This document shows positions 8,786 to 22,281 of a stretch of DNA of 64,000 nt, piece by piece. A program made the translations under genes and the position numbers. The notes beneath the pieces are model-generated. The model ran no database searches. It was not told the DNA's origin and was given only the letters and a program-made list of their open reading frames with translations. The first letter of the stretch is position 1; each line of letters starts with the position of its first letter. Source of the DNA: Sphingobium sp. B2D3C (lineage in GTDB: Bacteria; Pseudomonadota; Alphaproteobacteria; Sphingomonadales; Sphingomonadaceae); contig NZ_JAOQOK010000001.1 in NCBI RefSeq assembly GCF_025961835.1, positions 2,356,001-2,420,000 on the forward strand, in the 5' to 3' direction.

Positions 8786-10227
8786 ATGGCCGAGAATCCG
8801 ATGCTCAAATTCGTCATTCGCCCGCAATCCTATCCGGAGAAGCGGTCCGCGAACGAACGCGCGCATGACTTCCATGAAATTTCGGACGGGTTCGAAACGC
8901 CCAAGGCCGAGGATCAGGCCGCGCGCTGCTCGCAGTGCGGCGTGCCCTATTGCTCGGTCCACTGCCCGCTGCACAACCACATCCCGGACTGGCTGCGCCT
9001 GACCGCGGAAGGTCGGCTGCGCGAGGCGTATGAGCTCTCCAACATGACCTCCACAATGCCCGAGATCTGCGGCCGCATCTGCCCGCAGGACCGGCTGTGC
9101 GAGGGCAATTGCGTCATCGAATTTTCCGGCCATGGCGCCGTCACCATCGGCTCGGTCGAGAAGTTCATCACCGATACCGCCTGGGAAGAAGGCTGGGTCG
9201 AGCCGGTGCAGGTCGGCAAGGCGACCGGCTTCTCGGTCGGGATCATCGGCGCTGGCCCCGGTGGCCTCACCACGGCGGAATATCTGCGCGCGGCGGGGCA
9301 TGAGGTGCATGTCTACGATCGTCACGATCGCGCCGGCGGCCTGCTGACCTATGGCATCCCCGGCTTCAAGCTGGAGAAAGAGGTCGTCATGCGCCGCGTC
9401 AAGCGGCTGGAGGATGCCGGCATCCAGTTCCACATGGGCTTCGACGTCGGCAAGGACGCCTCGCTGGCCGAGCTGCGCGAGCGGCATGACGCGCTCCTGA
9501 TCGCAACCGGCGTCTACAAGGCGCGCGACATCAAGGCGCCCGGCGTCGGGACCACCGGCGTGGTCAAGGCGCTCGATTTCCTCACCGCCTCTAACAAGGC
9601 CGGCTTTGGGGATCATGTCCCCGCCCATGAGGATGGCTCGTTGCTCGCGACCGGCAAGGATGTCGTGGTGATCGGCGGCGGCGATACCGCCATGGACTGC
9701 GTGCGCACCTCGATCCGCCAGGGCGCCAAGTCAGTGCGCTGCCTCTACCGCCGCGACCGGGAGAACATGCCCGGCTCGCAGCGCGAGGTACAGAATGCCG
9801 AGGAAGAAGGCGTCGAGTTCGTCTGGCTCTCCGCCCCCGTCGCCTTCGAAGGCACGGAGAAGGTCACCGGCGTGAAGACGACGCGCATGCGCCTCGGCCA
9901 GCCGGACGCTTCCGGCCGCCGCGCGCCGGAGCCGGAGCCGGGCAGCGAGACCAGCATTCCCGCCGATCTGGTCATCAAGGCGCTGGGCTATGACCCCGAG
10001 GATCTGCCGGTGCTGTTCGGCGAGCCGGGCCTCGCCGTCACCCGCTGGGGCACGCTGCGCGTCGACCATCGCAACATGATGACCAGCGTCGATGGCGTGT
10101 TCGCCGCCGGCGACATCGTGCGCGGCGCCAGCCTCGTCGTCTGGGCCATCCGCGATGGCCGCGACGTGGCCGACCATATGCACAGCTATCTGCGTGCGCG
10201 GACGCCCAAGAAGCAGGCGGTCGCCGC

Positions 10228-10231
<4 letters not shown>
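8786..10231 (+). CDS. gltD: Glutamate synthase (NADPH) small subunit
   Basis: The beta subunit of NADPH-GOGAT; it takes electrons from NADPH through FAD and passes them to the large subunit for glutamate formation. Two N-terminal Cys clusters for [4Fe-4S] centres are visible ([14 protein letters not shown] and [15 protein letters not shown]). These are followed by the FAD motif [13 protein letters not shown] and the NADPH motif [12 protein letters not shown] 8786 is preferred because an AGGAAGG ribosome binding site lies just upstream; the frame stays open to TTG 8744. It overlaps gltB by ATGA. The order small subunit before large subunit is the reverse of the enteric gltBD operon. Confidence 0.96.
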
Positions 10232-14790
<4,559 letters not shown>

Positions 14791-14797
14791 AGACAAG

Positions 14798-14825
14798 ACC
14801 CCCGGTGGTGACGCCGGGGGTTTTT
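14798..14825 (+). terminator. Rho-independent terminator after gltB
   Basis: ACCCCCGG (14798-14805) and CCGGGGGT (14814-14821) form a perfect 8-bp stem with an 8-base loop. The stem runs into five T residues, 7 bp downstream of the gltB stop. It closes the gltDB transcript. Confidence 0.85.
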
Positions 14826-14879
14826 CTCGACGGATGGCGAGTTAGACGTGCGGCGACGCGCCTTAGCGGTGGGTTCTGC

Positions 14880-15356
14880 TCATTCCTGCAGAAGCGGCGC
14901 GGCGATGACCGGCGCGGCGGCCAGACGCGCGGCGACCTTCGCCGGAGCCGGCTCCTGCACGCGCAAGGGCGCTGAGGGCGGCGAGACAGAAGCGCGGTCC
15001 GCCAGGGCTGGTCGCGTAGACTCCTGCAAGTCGACCGCCTCATAAGGCGGCAGCGGCGCATAATCCGCAGGCATCGGCTCCAGATAATCCCGGTGGCGGT
15101 TCAGGCCCGCATCGCATCCTTCACAATGGTAGCTGGACGGGCCGTCACGCATCGCTGCGCTTGCATAGGCGCGATCCTCGAAGGACGAGGACGTTTCCTC
15201 GGCGCCGGCCTCGCTCCAATACGCAGCCAGTTCGTCTGCACCGGTAGGGCGGCCTGCCCCATTTGCCGTGACGAAATTGCCGAGCACCACGCCGCCGGTT
15301 CCGCCCGCCAACAAGACGGCGCCGATAAACCCCCATGTGCGTACGCTGGTGTTCAT
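14880..15356 (-). CDS. Hypothetical membrane-anchored protein with Pro/Ala-rich tail
   Basis: I do not recognise a family. From ATG 15356 the product has 158 residues. There is one N-terminal hydrophobic helix (about residues 6-30) suggesting a membrane anchor or signal, then an acidic stretch, a CxxC pair (HCEGCD) in the middle, and an Ala/Pro-rich C terminus. The CxxC could bind metal or form a disulfide in the periplasm. The frame extends 12 codons further upstream, but the shorter start places the hydrophobic helix at the N terminus. It is divergent from the GST-fold gene and convergent with gltB. Confidence 0.6.
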   Translation of the reverse strand: MNTSVRTWGFIGAVLLAGGTGGVVLGNFVTANGAGRPTGADELAAYWSEAGAEETSSSFEDRAYASAAMRDGPSSYHCEGCDAGLNRHRDYLEPMPADYAPLPPYEAVDLQESTRPALADRASVSPPSAPLRVQEPAPAKVAARLAAAPVIAAPLLQE

Positions 15357-15499
15357 GGTCCTGTCCCTATCAGATCTCGCCTTCTCGGGCACTCCGCCGT
15401 CGGGGATGCTGTCACTGGAACAAGTCCCCTCGCCGCCATTGGTTCCAGCGGTGCAAGTTTCAGCTATGATCGGCCTCGCTGGCGATTTAAGAGCCGCGC

Positions 15500-16171
15500 A
15501 TGTGGCATCTCTATCAGTTTCCGCTCTGTCCCTTCTCGCGCAAGGTCCGCTTTCTCATGGCGGAAAAGGGCATCGTGTACGAAACGGTGCGCGAATCGCC
15601 CTGGGAAGGTCGGGATGAATTCCTCGATCTGAACCCCGCCGGCACCACACCGGTGATCGTGGCCGATGACGGCCATGCGACACTGGCGGACAGTCAGGCG
15701 ATCTGCGAATATTTCGAAGAGACGGTGGACAAGTTCCCGCTCATCGCCGGCTCCGCGTTGGATCGTGCGGAAGTCCGCCGGTTGGTCGCCTGGCTGGACC
15801 AGATCGTCTATCGCGATGTCGTGGCGCCGCTGCTCAACGAGCGGATGATCAAGCGGGTCGTCTCCCGCACCTCACCCGATGCTGGGGCGCTGCGCGAGGC
15901 GATGCGGCGGGCCAACACGCATATGGATTATCTCGATTATCTGCTCGACCATCGCAGCTGGCTGGCCGGCGGAACGATGAGTCTGGCGGACATCGCCGCC
16001 GCCGCGCATATCTCCGTCGCGGATTATCTCGGCGGCATCGACTGGGAAGGCCATGGCCAGACCAAGCGCTGGTATGCCGGCATCAAGTCACGCCCTTCCT
16101 TCCGTCCGCTGCTGGCGGAGCGGATGGAGATCGTGACGCCGCCTAAATATTACGATCAGCCGGATTTCTGA
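15500..16171 (+). CDS. Glutathione S-transferase-fold protein, possible FzlA (FtsZ-binding division protein)
   Basis: 223 residues with the thioredoxin-like GST N domain (FPLCPFSRKVRFLMAEKG; cis-Pro region GTTPVIV; DSQAICEYFEE) and the helical C domain. In Caulobacter the GST-fold protein FzlA binds FtsZ and promotes constriction; from memory its important residues include a Trp near position 38, an Arg near 124 and an Asp close to the extreme C terminus. Here Trp35, Arg115/119 and Asp222 in the terminal PDF are in comparable places. It lies alone between divergent and convergent neighbours. An ordinary detoxifying GST is the alternative; the family call is firm, the FzlA call tentative. Confidence 0.8.
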   Translation: MWHLYQFPLCPFSRKVRFLMAEKGIVYETVRESPWEGRDEFLDLNPAGTTPVIVADDGHATLADSQAICEYFEETVDKFPLIAGSALDRAEVRRLVAWLDQIVYRDVVAPLLNERMIKRVVSRTSPDAGALREAMRRANTHMDYLDYLLDHRSWLAGGTMSLADIAAAAHISVADYLGGIDWEGHGQTKRWYAGIKSRPSFRPLLAERMEIVTPPKYYDQPDF

Positions 16172-16177
16172 GCGCGC

Positions 16178-17335
16178 TCAATGCTCGGTTTCAGCCGCGA
16201 TATAGACGCGGTTGCGACCATGTTCCTTAGCCAGATACAGGGCGCGATCTGCGGCTTTGAGCGCATCGCGTGGCTCGGTGTAGCCAAAGACATCCGCCAC
16301 GCCCCCTGAGAAGGTCACGCGGTCCATGCGTTCGCCGGTCTTGCGGTCGACCAGATTGCGCTGCGCCATGTCGATGCGCGCATCGTCCACCACCTTGGCG
16401 GCCTCCGCGACGGTCAGCCCCCGGAAGAGCATGACGAATTCCTCGCCGCCGTGGCGCGCGACATGGCATTTATCGCCGGAAATCTTGGCGAGCAGGCCGG
16501 CAACGAACTTGAGCACGCGGTCGCCGGCATCATGGCCATGCGTATCGTTGATGACCTTGAAATGATCGATATCGCAGAAGGCGACACACAGGGATTCGCC
16601 ATCTTCCCGCGCCTTGACGGCTTCCTCACGCAGCGTGTTTTCGAATGCGCGGCGGTTCGGGAGGCCGGTCAGATGATCCTGCTCAGCCGCCTTGCGAGCG
16701 CTTTCCAGGTTCTTCTGCAGCAGCCGCGTCTGCGTCTGCCCCTCGCGCATCTTGCTTTCGACTTCGCGCGTCTTCTCGATCATGCTGCGGGTGAGCAGAA
16801 TGAGATTGCCGAGCGCCTCCCCGGCATCCGACTGCTCCAGCGAGGCGGCCTGCTTCTGCAAGGCCACGCCGAAATCCTTGGCGGAGGTGCTGGATTGATC
16901 GACAATGCCGGTGATCTGATCAAGATTGGCCTCGACCTTCTTGAGCATGTCGGCCAGCGTATCAGGGGTCAGTTCCTCGGCCCGCTGGTCGACGATGATC
17001 TGCTCGACCGCGCCATTGGTAAGCTTCCCGCGCTCCATCAGGATCGCGCGGACCGCCTTTTCCACGGCGATGTCGTTGCCGGTGATGTAATCCAGCGCCA
17101 GTCCGAAGTTGAGCGGCGTCAGATCGAGATCATGGGCGAAGAGAAAGCTGCCGACTTCTTCGTAGATCATCTTGCGCCGCTCGCTCTCGCGGCGAAGATG
17201 CGCATTGCCTTCCTCGCGCCGAGCCCCCTCGACGACGTGCGCGCTTTCGGACGCACCTTCCGTGATGCCCAGAATGCGGCCCAACCGGGCCAGCTTCCCA
17301 CCAAAACTCTCAGACGGCACTTGCGCGGCAGACAT
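16178..17335 (-). CDS. GGDEF-domain diguanylate cyclase
   Basis: About 385 residues from ATG 17335, chosen because an excellent GGAGGAGAT ribosome binding site sits just upstream; the frame runs on to 17422 without support. The N-terminal half is helical and of unknown type, with a coiled coil (about residues 180-215) linking to the GGDEF domain that starts DHLTGLPNRRAF. The active site is GGEEF, so it should condense two GTP into cyclic-di-GMP. The RxxD allosteric I-site normally found five residues upstream is replaced by GDKC, so product inhibition by that route is unlikely. There are no transmembrane helices. It is convergent with the GST-fold gene. Confidence 0.93.
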   Translation of the reverse strand: MSAAQVPSESFGGKLARLGRILGITEGASESAHVVEGARREEGNAHLRRESERRKMIYEEVGSFLFAHDLDLTPLNFGLALDYITGNDIAVEKAVRAILMERGKLTNGAVEQIIVDQRAEELTPDTLADMLKKVEANLDQITGIVDQSSTSAKDFGVALQKQAASLEQSDAGEALGNLILLTRSMIEKTREVESKMREGQTQTRLLQKNLESARKAAEQDHLTGLPNRRAFENTLREEAVKAREDGESLCVAFCDIDHFKVINDTHGHDAGDRVLKFVAGLLAKISGDKCHVARHGGEEFVMLFRGLTVAEAAKVVDDARIDMAQRNLVDRKTGERMDRVTFSGGVADVFGYTEPRDALKAADRALYLAKEHGRNRVYIAAETEH

Positions 17336-17437
17336 GCCTGATCTCCTCCAACGCGGCCCTTCTAGCCGGCTGTGGTAAACAAAGCTTTGAAGGTGACGGG
17401 CTGAATTGCGACTGAAATGCAAAAAGCTGTCAGGCGG

Positions 17438-18643
17438 TCAGACCAGATCGCCCAGCAGCAATTTGGGCCGGCTGCCGCTTTCGCCGCGCGCTTCCGCCAT
17501 GAACCGATCCTTGAGGGGTCCGAGCTTCTGCACGGCGGACAAGCCCAGCCGACGGATCGCCGAGACCGGCCGGCCCGGCACATCGAACAGGCGGACGAGG
17601 CCATCCATCATGATCGTTACGCTCAGCGCATCCAGCGCCCGCCAGCGCTGGTAGCGGGCGAGCAGTTGCGCATCGCCCGGCTCCATGCCCGTGCGCATGC
17701 CCTCCACCACGACCTGCGTGAGCGCCGCGACGTCACGATAGCCAAGGTTGACCCCCTGGCCGGCGATCGGATGGATGCCGTGGGCAGCGTCACCCACCAG
17801 CGCCAGCCGCTCATCGATGATCCGGGCAGCGCGGTGATAGCCAAGCGGATAGCTCTGCATGGGCGCCGCGAGACGAATGCGGCCGAGGAAATTCCCCATC
17901 CGCTTTTCCGCCTCGGCCAGCCAGGCGTGCTCGCCGAGCTTGAGATAGGCCGCCGCGTGCTTTGTCGGCACCGTCCAGACGATGGCCGAGCGATTGCCCG
18001 GCAGCATCGGCAGCAGCGCAAACGGCCCGCCGGGATAGAAGATTTCATAGGCGGTGTTGCCGTGCGGATCGTCATGCTCAATGGCCGTGACCAGCGCGGT
18101 GTGGGGATAATCCCATTTCGCCACTGTGATGCCAGCCGCCGCACGCGTCGGGCTGCCCCGGCCTTCCGCGCCGACGAGCAGGCTCGCGCCGATCTCGGCG
18201 CCGCTTTCCAGCCGCACGCGCACGCCATGCGCATCCCGCACTGTCTCCACGGCCCGGTCGGGCTGGAAGCGCACGATGTTGGCCGCGTCCGCCGTGGCCT
18301 CGATCGCGGCCCGCAGCTCGCGATTCTCGACCATGAAGCCCATGGCGCCATCATCGGGATCGGGCGCGAAATCGAGCGCGCCGCCGGTCAGCCCTTCGCT
18401 CACCCAGATCCGGTCGATCGGGCAGGTCTTGCCGGCGAGGCGCGGCGCGATGCCGATGGCCTCGAACTGGCGCCAGCTTGCCGAGGAAATCGCGGAGGTG
18501 CGTCCATCGAAGCTCTGCGCCGGTACGCGCGCGGGCGCCGCCGGATCGACAATGGCGCTGCGCACGCCATGGCGTTCGAGTGCGACGGCCAGCGTCAGCC
18601 CGACAAGACCGCCGCCCAGAATGATGACATCATAGCGTTGCAT
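17438..18643 (-). CDS. UbiH/UbiF/VisC/COQ6-family FAD-dependent hydroxylase
   Basis: 401 residues with the flavoprotein monooxygenase layout. The N-terminal GGGLVGLTLAVALERHG binds ADP of FAD, and the C-terminal signature GDAAHGIHPIAGQGVNLG contacts FAD and closes the active site. These enzymes hydroxylate the ring of ubiquinone precursors using O2 and NAD(P)H or a reductase. The ring position (UbiH, UbiF, UbiI or a broad-range UbiL/UbiM type) cannot be told from the sequence alone. It is downstream of the PmtA-like gene on the same strand, but about 90 bp separate them. Confidence 0.9.
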   Translation of the reverse strand: MQRYDVIILGGGLVGLTLAVALERHGVRSAIVDPAAPARVPAQSFDGRTSAISSASWRQFEAIGIAPRLAGKTCPIDRIWVSEGLTGGALDFAPDPDDGAMGFMVENRELRAAIEATADAANIVRFQPDRAVETVRDAHGVRVRLESGAEIGASLLVGAEGRGSPTRAAAGITVAKWDYPHTALVTAIEHDDPHGNTAYEIFYPGGPFALLPMLPGNRSAIVWTVPTKHAAAYLKLGEHAWLAEAEKRMGNFLGRIRLAAPMQSYPLGYHRAARIIDERLALVGDAAHGIHPIAGQGVNLGYRDVAALTQVVVEGMRTGMEPGDAQLLARYQRWRALDALSVTIMMDGLVRLFDVPGRPVSAIRRLGLSAVQKLGPLKDRFMAEARGESGSRPKLLLGDLV

Positions 18644-18733
18644 CGGTCCATTCTAGCGAGGCCGGAGGGCGAAGGCGACTGCCCATTGGAGAAAAGCCCG
18701 CGCCTACCAAGACCGGGCTGGCCCCCGCTCACA

Positions 18734-19375
18734 TCAGAAGGCGAGTTGCGCGCTGTCCATGGCCGCAATGTCCGCGGCGCGACGGTAACGGAACACCGTG
18801 GCCGGCGGCACGTTGCGCACGATGGTGCCGATCCGCTCCACGCCCAGATCGAGCGCATCGGCGACCGACTCGGCCAGCGGCGGGCGCGGCGAATAAGTGA
18901 ACTGGATGAACGCACCGCCGGGCCGCAGCAGCCGGAAGGCCTCGCTGACAATCGCGCTTTGCAGGGTCTTGCTCATCGCCAGCAGCGGCAGACCGCTGAT
19001 CACGCACTGATAGGCACCCTCGCCGCCCGTGCATTGGCCGAGCACGGCCTGAGCCGGCGCCTCGATGATCGAAACGCCCGCAAAATCGCGCCGCAGGTTG
19101 CGCGCAAAACCGGGATTGATCTCAACCACTTCCAGATGCGTGCGCGGCAGGCCGGTCGCCAAAATCTGACGGGTGAGCGCGCCCGTGCCGCCGCCGAACT
19201 CCATGACGAGGCCGCCTTGCGGGTCGATCTGCGAGGCCATCAGCCGGCCAAGGTGCGGGCTGCTCGGCACGATGGAGGCCGTCTGGCGCGGTTTGCGCAG
19301 CCAGGCGTGAAGGAATTTCAGATAATCCCCGGCGCTTGACCGACGATCGGTCAGTGCGGAACTCTTGCTCGCCAT
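18734..19375 (-). CDS. Class I SAM methyltransferase, PmtA-like phospholipid N-methyltransferase
   Basis: 213 residues from ATG 19375 (GAGGGG ribosome binding site; a GTG seven codons upstream is the alternative). Motif I of the SAM site is VMEFGGGTGALTRQIL, preceded by the segment TASIVPSSPHLGRLMA that is characteristic of the Rhodobacter/Sinorhizobium PmtA type. That family methylates phosphatidylethanolamine to phosphatidylcholine; a related branch annotated as rRNA dimethyltransferase-like exists, so the substrate is inference. It is soluble with no membrane helix and would act at the inner leaflet. Confidence 0.75.
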   Translation of the reverse strand: MASKSSALTDRRSSAGDYLKFLHAWLRKPRQTASIVPSSPHLGRLMASQIDPQGGLVMEFGGGTGALTRQILATGLPRTHLEVVEINPGFARNLRRDFAGVSIIEAPAQAVLGQCTGGEGAYQCVISGLPLLAMSKTLQSAIVSEAFRLLRPGGAFIQFTYSPRPPLAESVADALDLGVERIGTIVRNVPPATVFRYRRAADIAAMDSAQLAF

Positions 19376-19502
19376 CGCCCCTCGCTCGCTTGTCACGGAA
19401 CCGTCTCACTAGTGCGCCGTGGGGGCGCTGGGAAGAGGCAAGATGTGGGTGATCGATCGGCTTTGTGCGCCGCTCGTCCTGAAAAGCACAGGGACCGGCT
19501 GG

Positions 19503-19868
19503 TCAGTGCGTCACATGCCGCACGGCCGCGAGGAGACGCTCCGGATCGAACGGCTTGACCAGCCAGCCCGTCGCGCCGACTTCCCGGGCGCGGGCGCGCT
19601 TTTCCTCGCTATATTCAGTGGTCAGCACCAGCACCGGCCGGTCGACATGGCGCCTGCCCTGCGCCCGCAACGTCTCGATGAAGCCGAAGCCATCGAGCCG
19701 GGGCATGTTGATGTCCGTGATGACCAGATCGGCCTCATTGGCCTCCAGCCAGTCGAGCGCGGCCTGGCCGTCCTCGGCCTCGACCACCTCATAGCCGCCG
19801 CCGGTCAGCGTCATGCGCAGCAACGCCCGCATGCTGCGACTGTCATCGACTGTCAGAACCTTCGGCAT
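19503..19868 (-). CDS. Single-domain CheY-like response regulator
   Basis: 121 residues forming just a receiver domain. The acidic pair Asp8/Asp9, the phospho-acceptor Asp52 (ITDINMP), the Thr83/84 switch and Lys105 (VKPF) are all in place. There is no output domain, so it must act by protein contact, as in chemotaxis or as a phosphotransfer intermediate. No histidine kinase or flagellar/chemotaxis gene is in the window, so its partner is unknown. Confidence 0.93.
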   Translation of the reverse strand: MPKVLTVDDSRSMRALLRMTLTGGGYEVVEAEDGQAALDWLEANEADLVITDINMPRLDGFGFIETLRAQGRRHVDRPVLVLTTEYSEEKRARAREVGATGWLVKPFDPERLLAAVRHVTH

Positions 19869-19968
19869 GTGCTTGTGCGACCTTCTGCCCGTTCGAGCGA
19901 AGGCACGCCATAAGGGTGGCAGCGTTTACAAATCGTCGACAGCGCAGACCGGTGACGGCCCGGCCCGG

Positions 19969-20847
19969 TCAGATTTCTGCGTTGATCACCCAGTCGTGGA
20001 ACATGCGCACCGCGCGCTTTTCCATGGCTTTCGGGCGGCAGACGAAGAAATAGCGATAGGGGCTTTCGACATGATAATCGAACAGCCGCACGATCCGCGG
20101 GTCATGCGCTTCCTTGAAATGGCGCCCATGCATCGCGGCGATGCCGAGTCCCTGCGCCGCAGCCTCCAGCATCAGCGCACCCGAATCATAATAGTCGATC
20201 GACGCCGGCGTCAGATTCGGCAGGCCGACCGCTTCCTTCCAGACGTCGAACGTCGCCGACATGTCGCGGTGAACCAGCAGGGTCTGGCGGGCGATGTCCT
20301 CAGGGCGCGTGACCGGCCGGGGGCCTTCCAGCAGCGCCTTCGACCCGATGAGGTAGACAAGATCGCGATCCAGTTCGCGACCGTATAACGACGGATCGAC
20401 ATCTCGCGCCAGCACGATGGCAGCGTCCAGCCCTTCGCCTAGGCGCGCGATGGCGTTCGGGCTGGTATCCACGTCCAGATGCAGATCGGGATGCTGCTTG
20501 TGTAGCTCGCCCAGCCGCGGGAACAGGCGCTGGCTGGCGAACAAGGGCAACATGCCCAGCCGCACCCGCATCGTCCGCGCGCCGCCGGTAGCACTCTCGA
20601 TAGCCGCACCTAGCGCATCGAGGGCGGGCGCGATCTCCTTGATCAGGGCATGGCCGTTCTGATTGAGTTCCAGCTGCTGGTGTTTGCGCTCGAAGAGGTT
20701 GTAGCCGAGAAATCGCTCGAGCGCCTGGATGCGGCGGCTGAGCGCGGGGGCTGACAGAGCCAGTTCCTCGGCCGCGGCCTTTACCGAGCCGGTGCGCGCG
20801 ACCTGCACAAAAGCCTCAAGGGCGGTGAGAGGGGGAAGCCTGCGCAT
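19969..20847 (-). CDS. LysR-family transcriptional regulator, GcvA-like
   Basis: 292 residues. The winged helix-turn-helix is at residues 4-63 (LPPLTALEAFVQVARTGSVKA..LSAPALSRRIQALE), with the linker helix and a periplasmic-binding-like effector domain after it. The opening MRRLPPLTALEAF and the overall look place it in the GcvA/AmpR-like group. The gene is followed at a distance by the CheY-like gene and preceded by a DUF418 gene on the same strand, with no divergent partner, so its target and ligand cannot be inferred. Confidence 0.92.
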   Translation of the reverse strand: MRRLPPLTALEAFVQVARTGSVKAAAEELALSAPALSRRIQALERFLGYNLFERKHQQLELNQNGHALIKEIAPALDALGAAIESATGGARTMRVRLGMLPLFASQRLFPRLGELHKQHPDLHLDVDTSPNAIARLGEGLDAAIVLARDVDPSLYGRELDRDLVYLIGSKALLEGPRPVTRPEDIARQTLLVHRDMSATFDVWKEAVGLPNLTPASIDYYDSGALMLEAAAQGLGIAAMHGRHFKEAHDPRIVRLFDYHVESPYRYFFVCRPKAMEKRAVRMFHDWVINAEI

Positions 20848-20943
20848 CGATGTTAACGGGACCCAAGTTTATGCTGCATTGCACAACTATGCCGCAAGCG
20901 TTCAGCCGACGCCAGCGCGTTTTGAGCCTTTGTTATCTCAACG

Positions 20944-22161
20944 CTATCCGCGACGCGCCGCCAGCCGCCAGAGCCGTTCGACCGGCCCCTGCCCCATCGA
21001 TCGCCGCCAAAAGACCGACCAGACGAGCATCACAGCCCACATCGCCAGCACCACCAGCAAAAGCTGCGTCCGCGTCAGCGCGCCGAACAGGCCTCCGCCA
21101 TAACCGTAGAACAGGGCGGTCATCAGCAGGCTGGTGAGCAGGTAATTGGAGAGCGCCAGCCGGCCAATCGTCGCAATGGCTCGAACCAGCGGCGCTTGCG
21201 GATGCTGCGCCGCCAGTCCCATCGCCAGCGCGGCCAGAGCGACGGCCAGGGGCAGACGCAGCGGCACCGACCAGCCGAACAGGGCCGCCTGCGCCGCGAG
21301 CGGATCGCCCGACAGCAGCACCCAGATGCCAAGGCCCGCCATCGGCACCAGCCCGACCAGCATCGCCCGGTGCCATGTCGCGCGATATTGGGGGGCCGGC
21401 CACTGGCCCGCCATGAAGCCGCCCTTGAGCATCGCCATGCCAAGCGCGATGAAGGCCAGACATTCGGGCCAGGAATAGAGAATCTGGTTTAGCGCCGCCC
21501 GCGGCGCGGCGCCGATCCGCTCGGCGAAAATGCCGGCATAGCTACCGGTATAGAGCGCGATCTCATTGGCAACCGCCCGGCTCGCCCCCATTCCGGCCGA
21601 GTCCGCATAGGCCTGCCAATGCTCGACGATGGTCGGTGCGGCTCCCGGTGCCAGCGCCGCTGCGCGGAGCGAGAAGGCGGGCCACACCGCCACCAGATTG
21701 ATCACCCACTGAAGCAACAGCAGTCCCAGCGCGAGCTTGATCAGGCCAAGCGTCTCGAACCGGATGAACAGGGTGGCGATCAGGCCGCACAGGGCCAGCT
21801 GGACGAGGATATCCCCCGACCAGAGCAGCAGATAATGCGCTATGCCGATGGGCAGCAGCCACAGCATCCGCCGACGGTGGGCCTGCAGCCCATCCCGGCC
21901 GTTCATCTCCGCCGACTCGATCACCAGCAGGATGGACGCACCCAGCAGCATCGCGAAAATCGCGCGCATCTTGCCATCGATCAGCAGGAAGGTCGCTAAC
22001 CAGGTCGCCAGATCCGCCGGCCCTTGCGTCCCCACCGTGAACGGGTTGAACCCCGCCGCAGAGGGCAGCCCGAAGGTTACGATATTGCCGAGCAGGATGC
22101 CCATCACGGCGCACCCCCTCAGAAAATCCAGTCCCTCGATCCGAAAGCCCTCATCGGCCAT
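20944..22161 (-). CDS. DUF418 domain-containing integral membrane protein
   Basis: 405 residues with about eight to ten hydrophobic segments spread through the protein. The N-terminal part (GFRIEGLDFLRGCAVMGILLGNI) matches the start of the DUF418/YeiB family, and the C-terminal DUF418 block includes GRLALSNYLLTSLLMTALFYGYG and ends with a WSVFWRRSMGQGPVERLWR-type tail. The family is thought to be related to acyltransferase-like or heparan-acetyltransferase-like membrane proteins; function is not established. Monocistronic and divergent from the BioC-like gene. Confidence 0.9.
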   Translation of the reverse strand: MADEGFRIEGLDFLRGCAVMGILLGNIVTFGLPSAAGFNPFTVGTQGPADLATWLATFLLIDGKMRAIFAMLLGASILLVIESAEMNGRDGLQAHRRRMLWLLPIGIAHYLLLWSGDILVQLALCGLIATLFIRFETLGLIKLALGLLLLQWVINLVAVWPAFSLRAAALAPGAAPTIVEHWQAYADSAGMGASRAVANEIALYTGSYAGIFAERIGAAPRAALNQILYSWPECLAFIALGMAMLKGGFMAGQWPAPQYRATWHRAMLVGLVPMAGLGIWVLLSGDPLAAQAALFGWSVPLRLPLAVALAALAMGLAAQHPQAPLVRAIATIGRLALSNYLLTSLLMTALFYGYGGGLFGALTRTQLLLVVLAMWAVMLVWSVFWRRSMGQGPVERLWRLAARRG

Positions 22162-22281
22162 GCGCTGTGCTGTCCCGGTTGCGGGCCGGGCGCATGAGCG
22201 GGCCGGCGCCTTGTTCGATTGGTCGTTGCTCTATCGCCTTTTGGCGTGACGTCCACCCCAAGCTGGTGCATTCGCGCAGCG

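Noticed and set aside
17417..19339. 640-codon plus-strand frame across the UbiH-type and PmtA-like genes
   Set aside because: It spans two well-supported minus-strand genes and their gap, and its product resembles no family.
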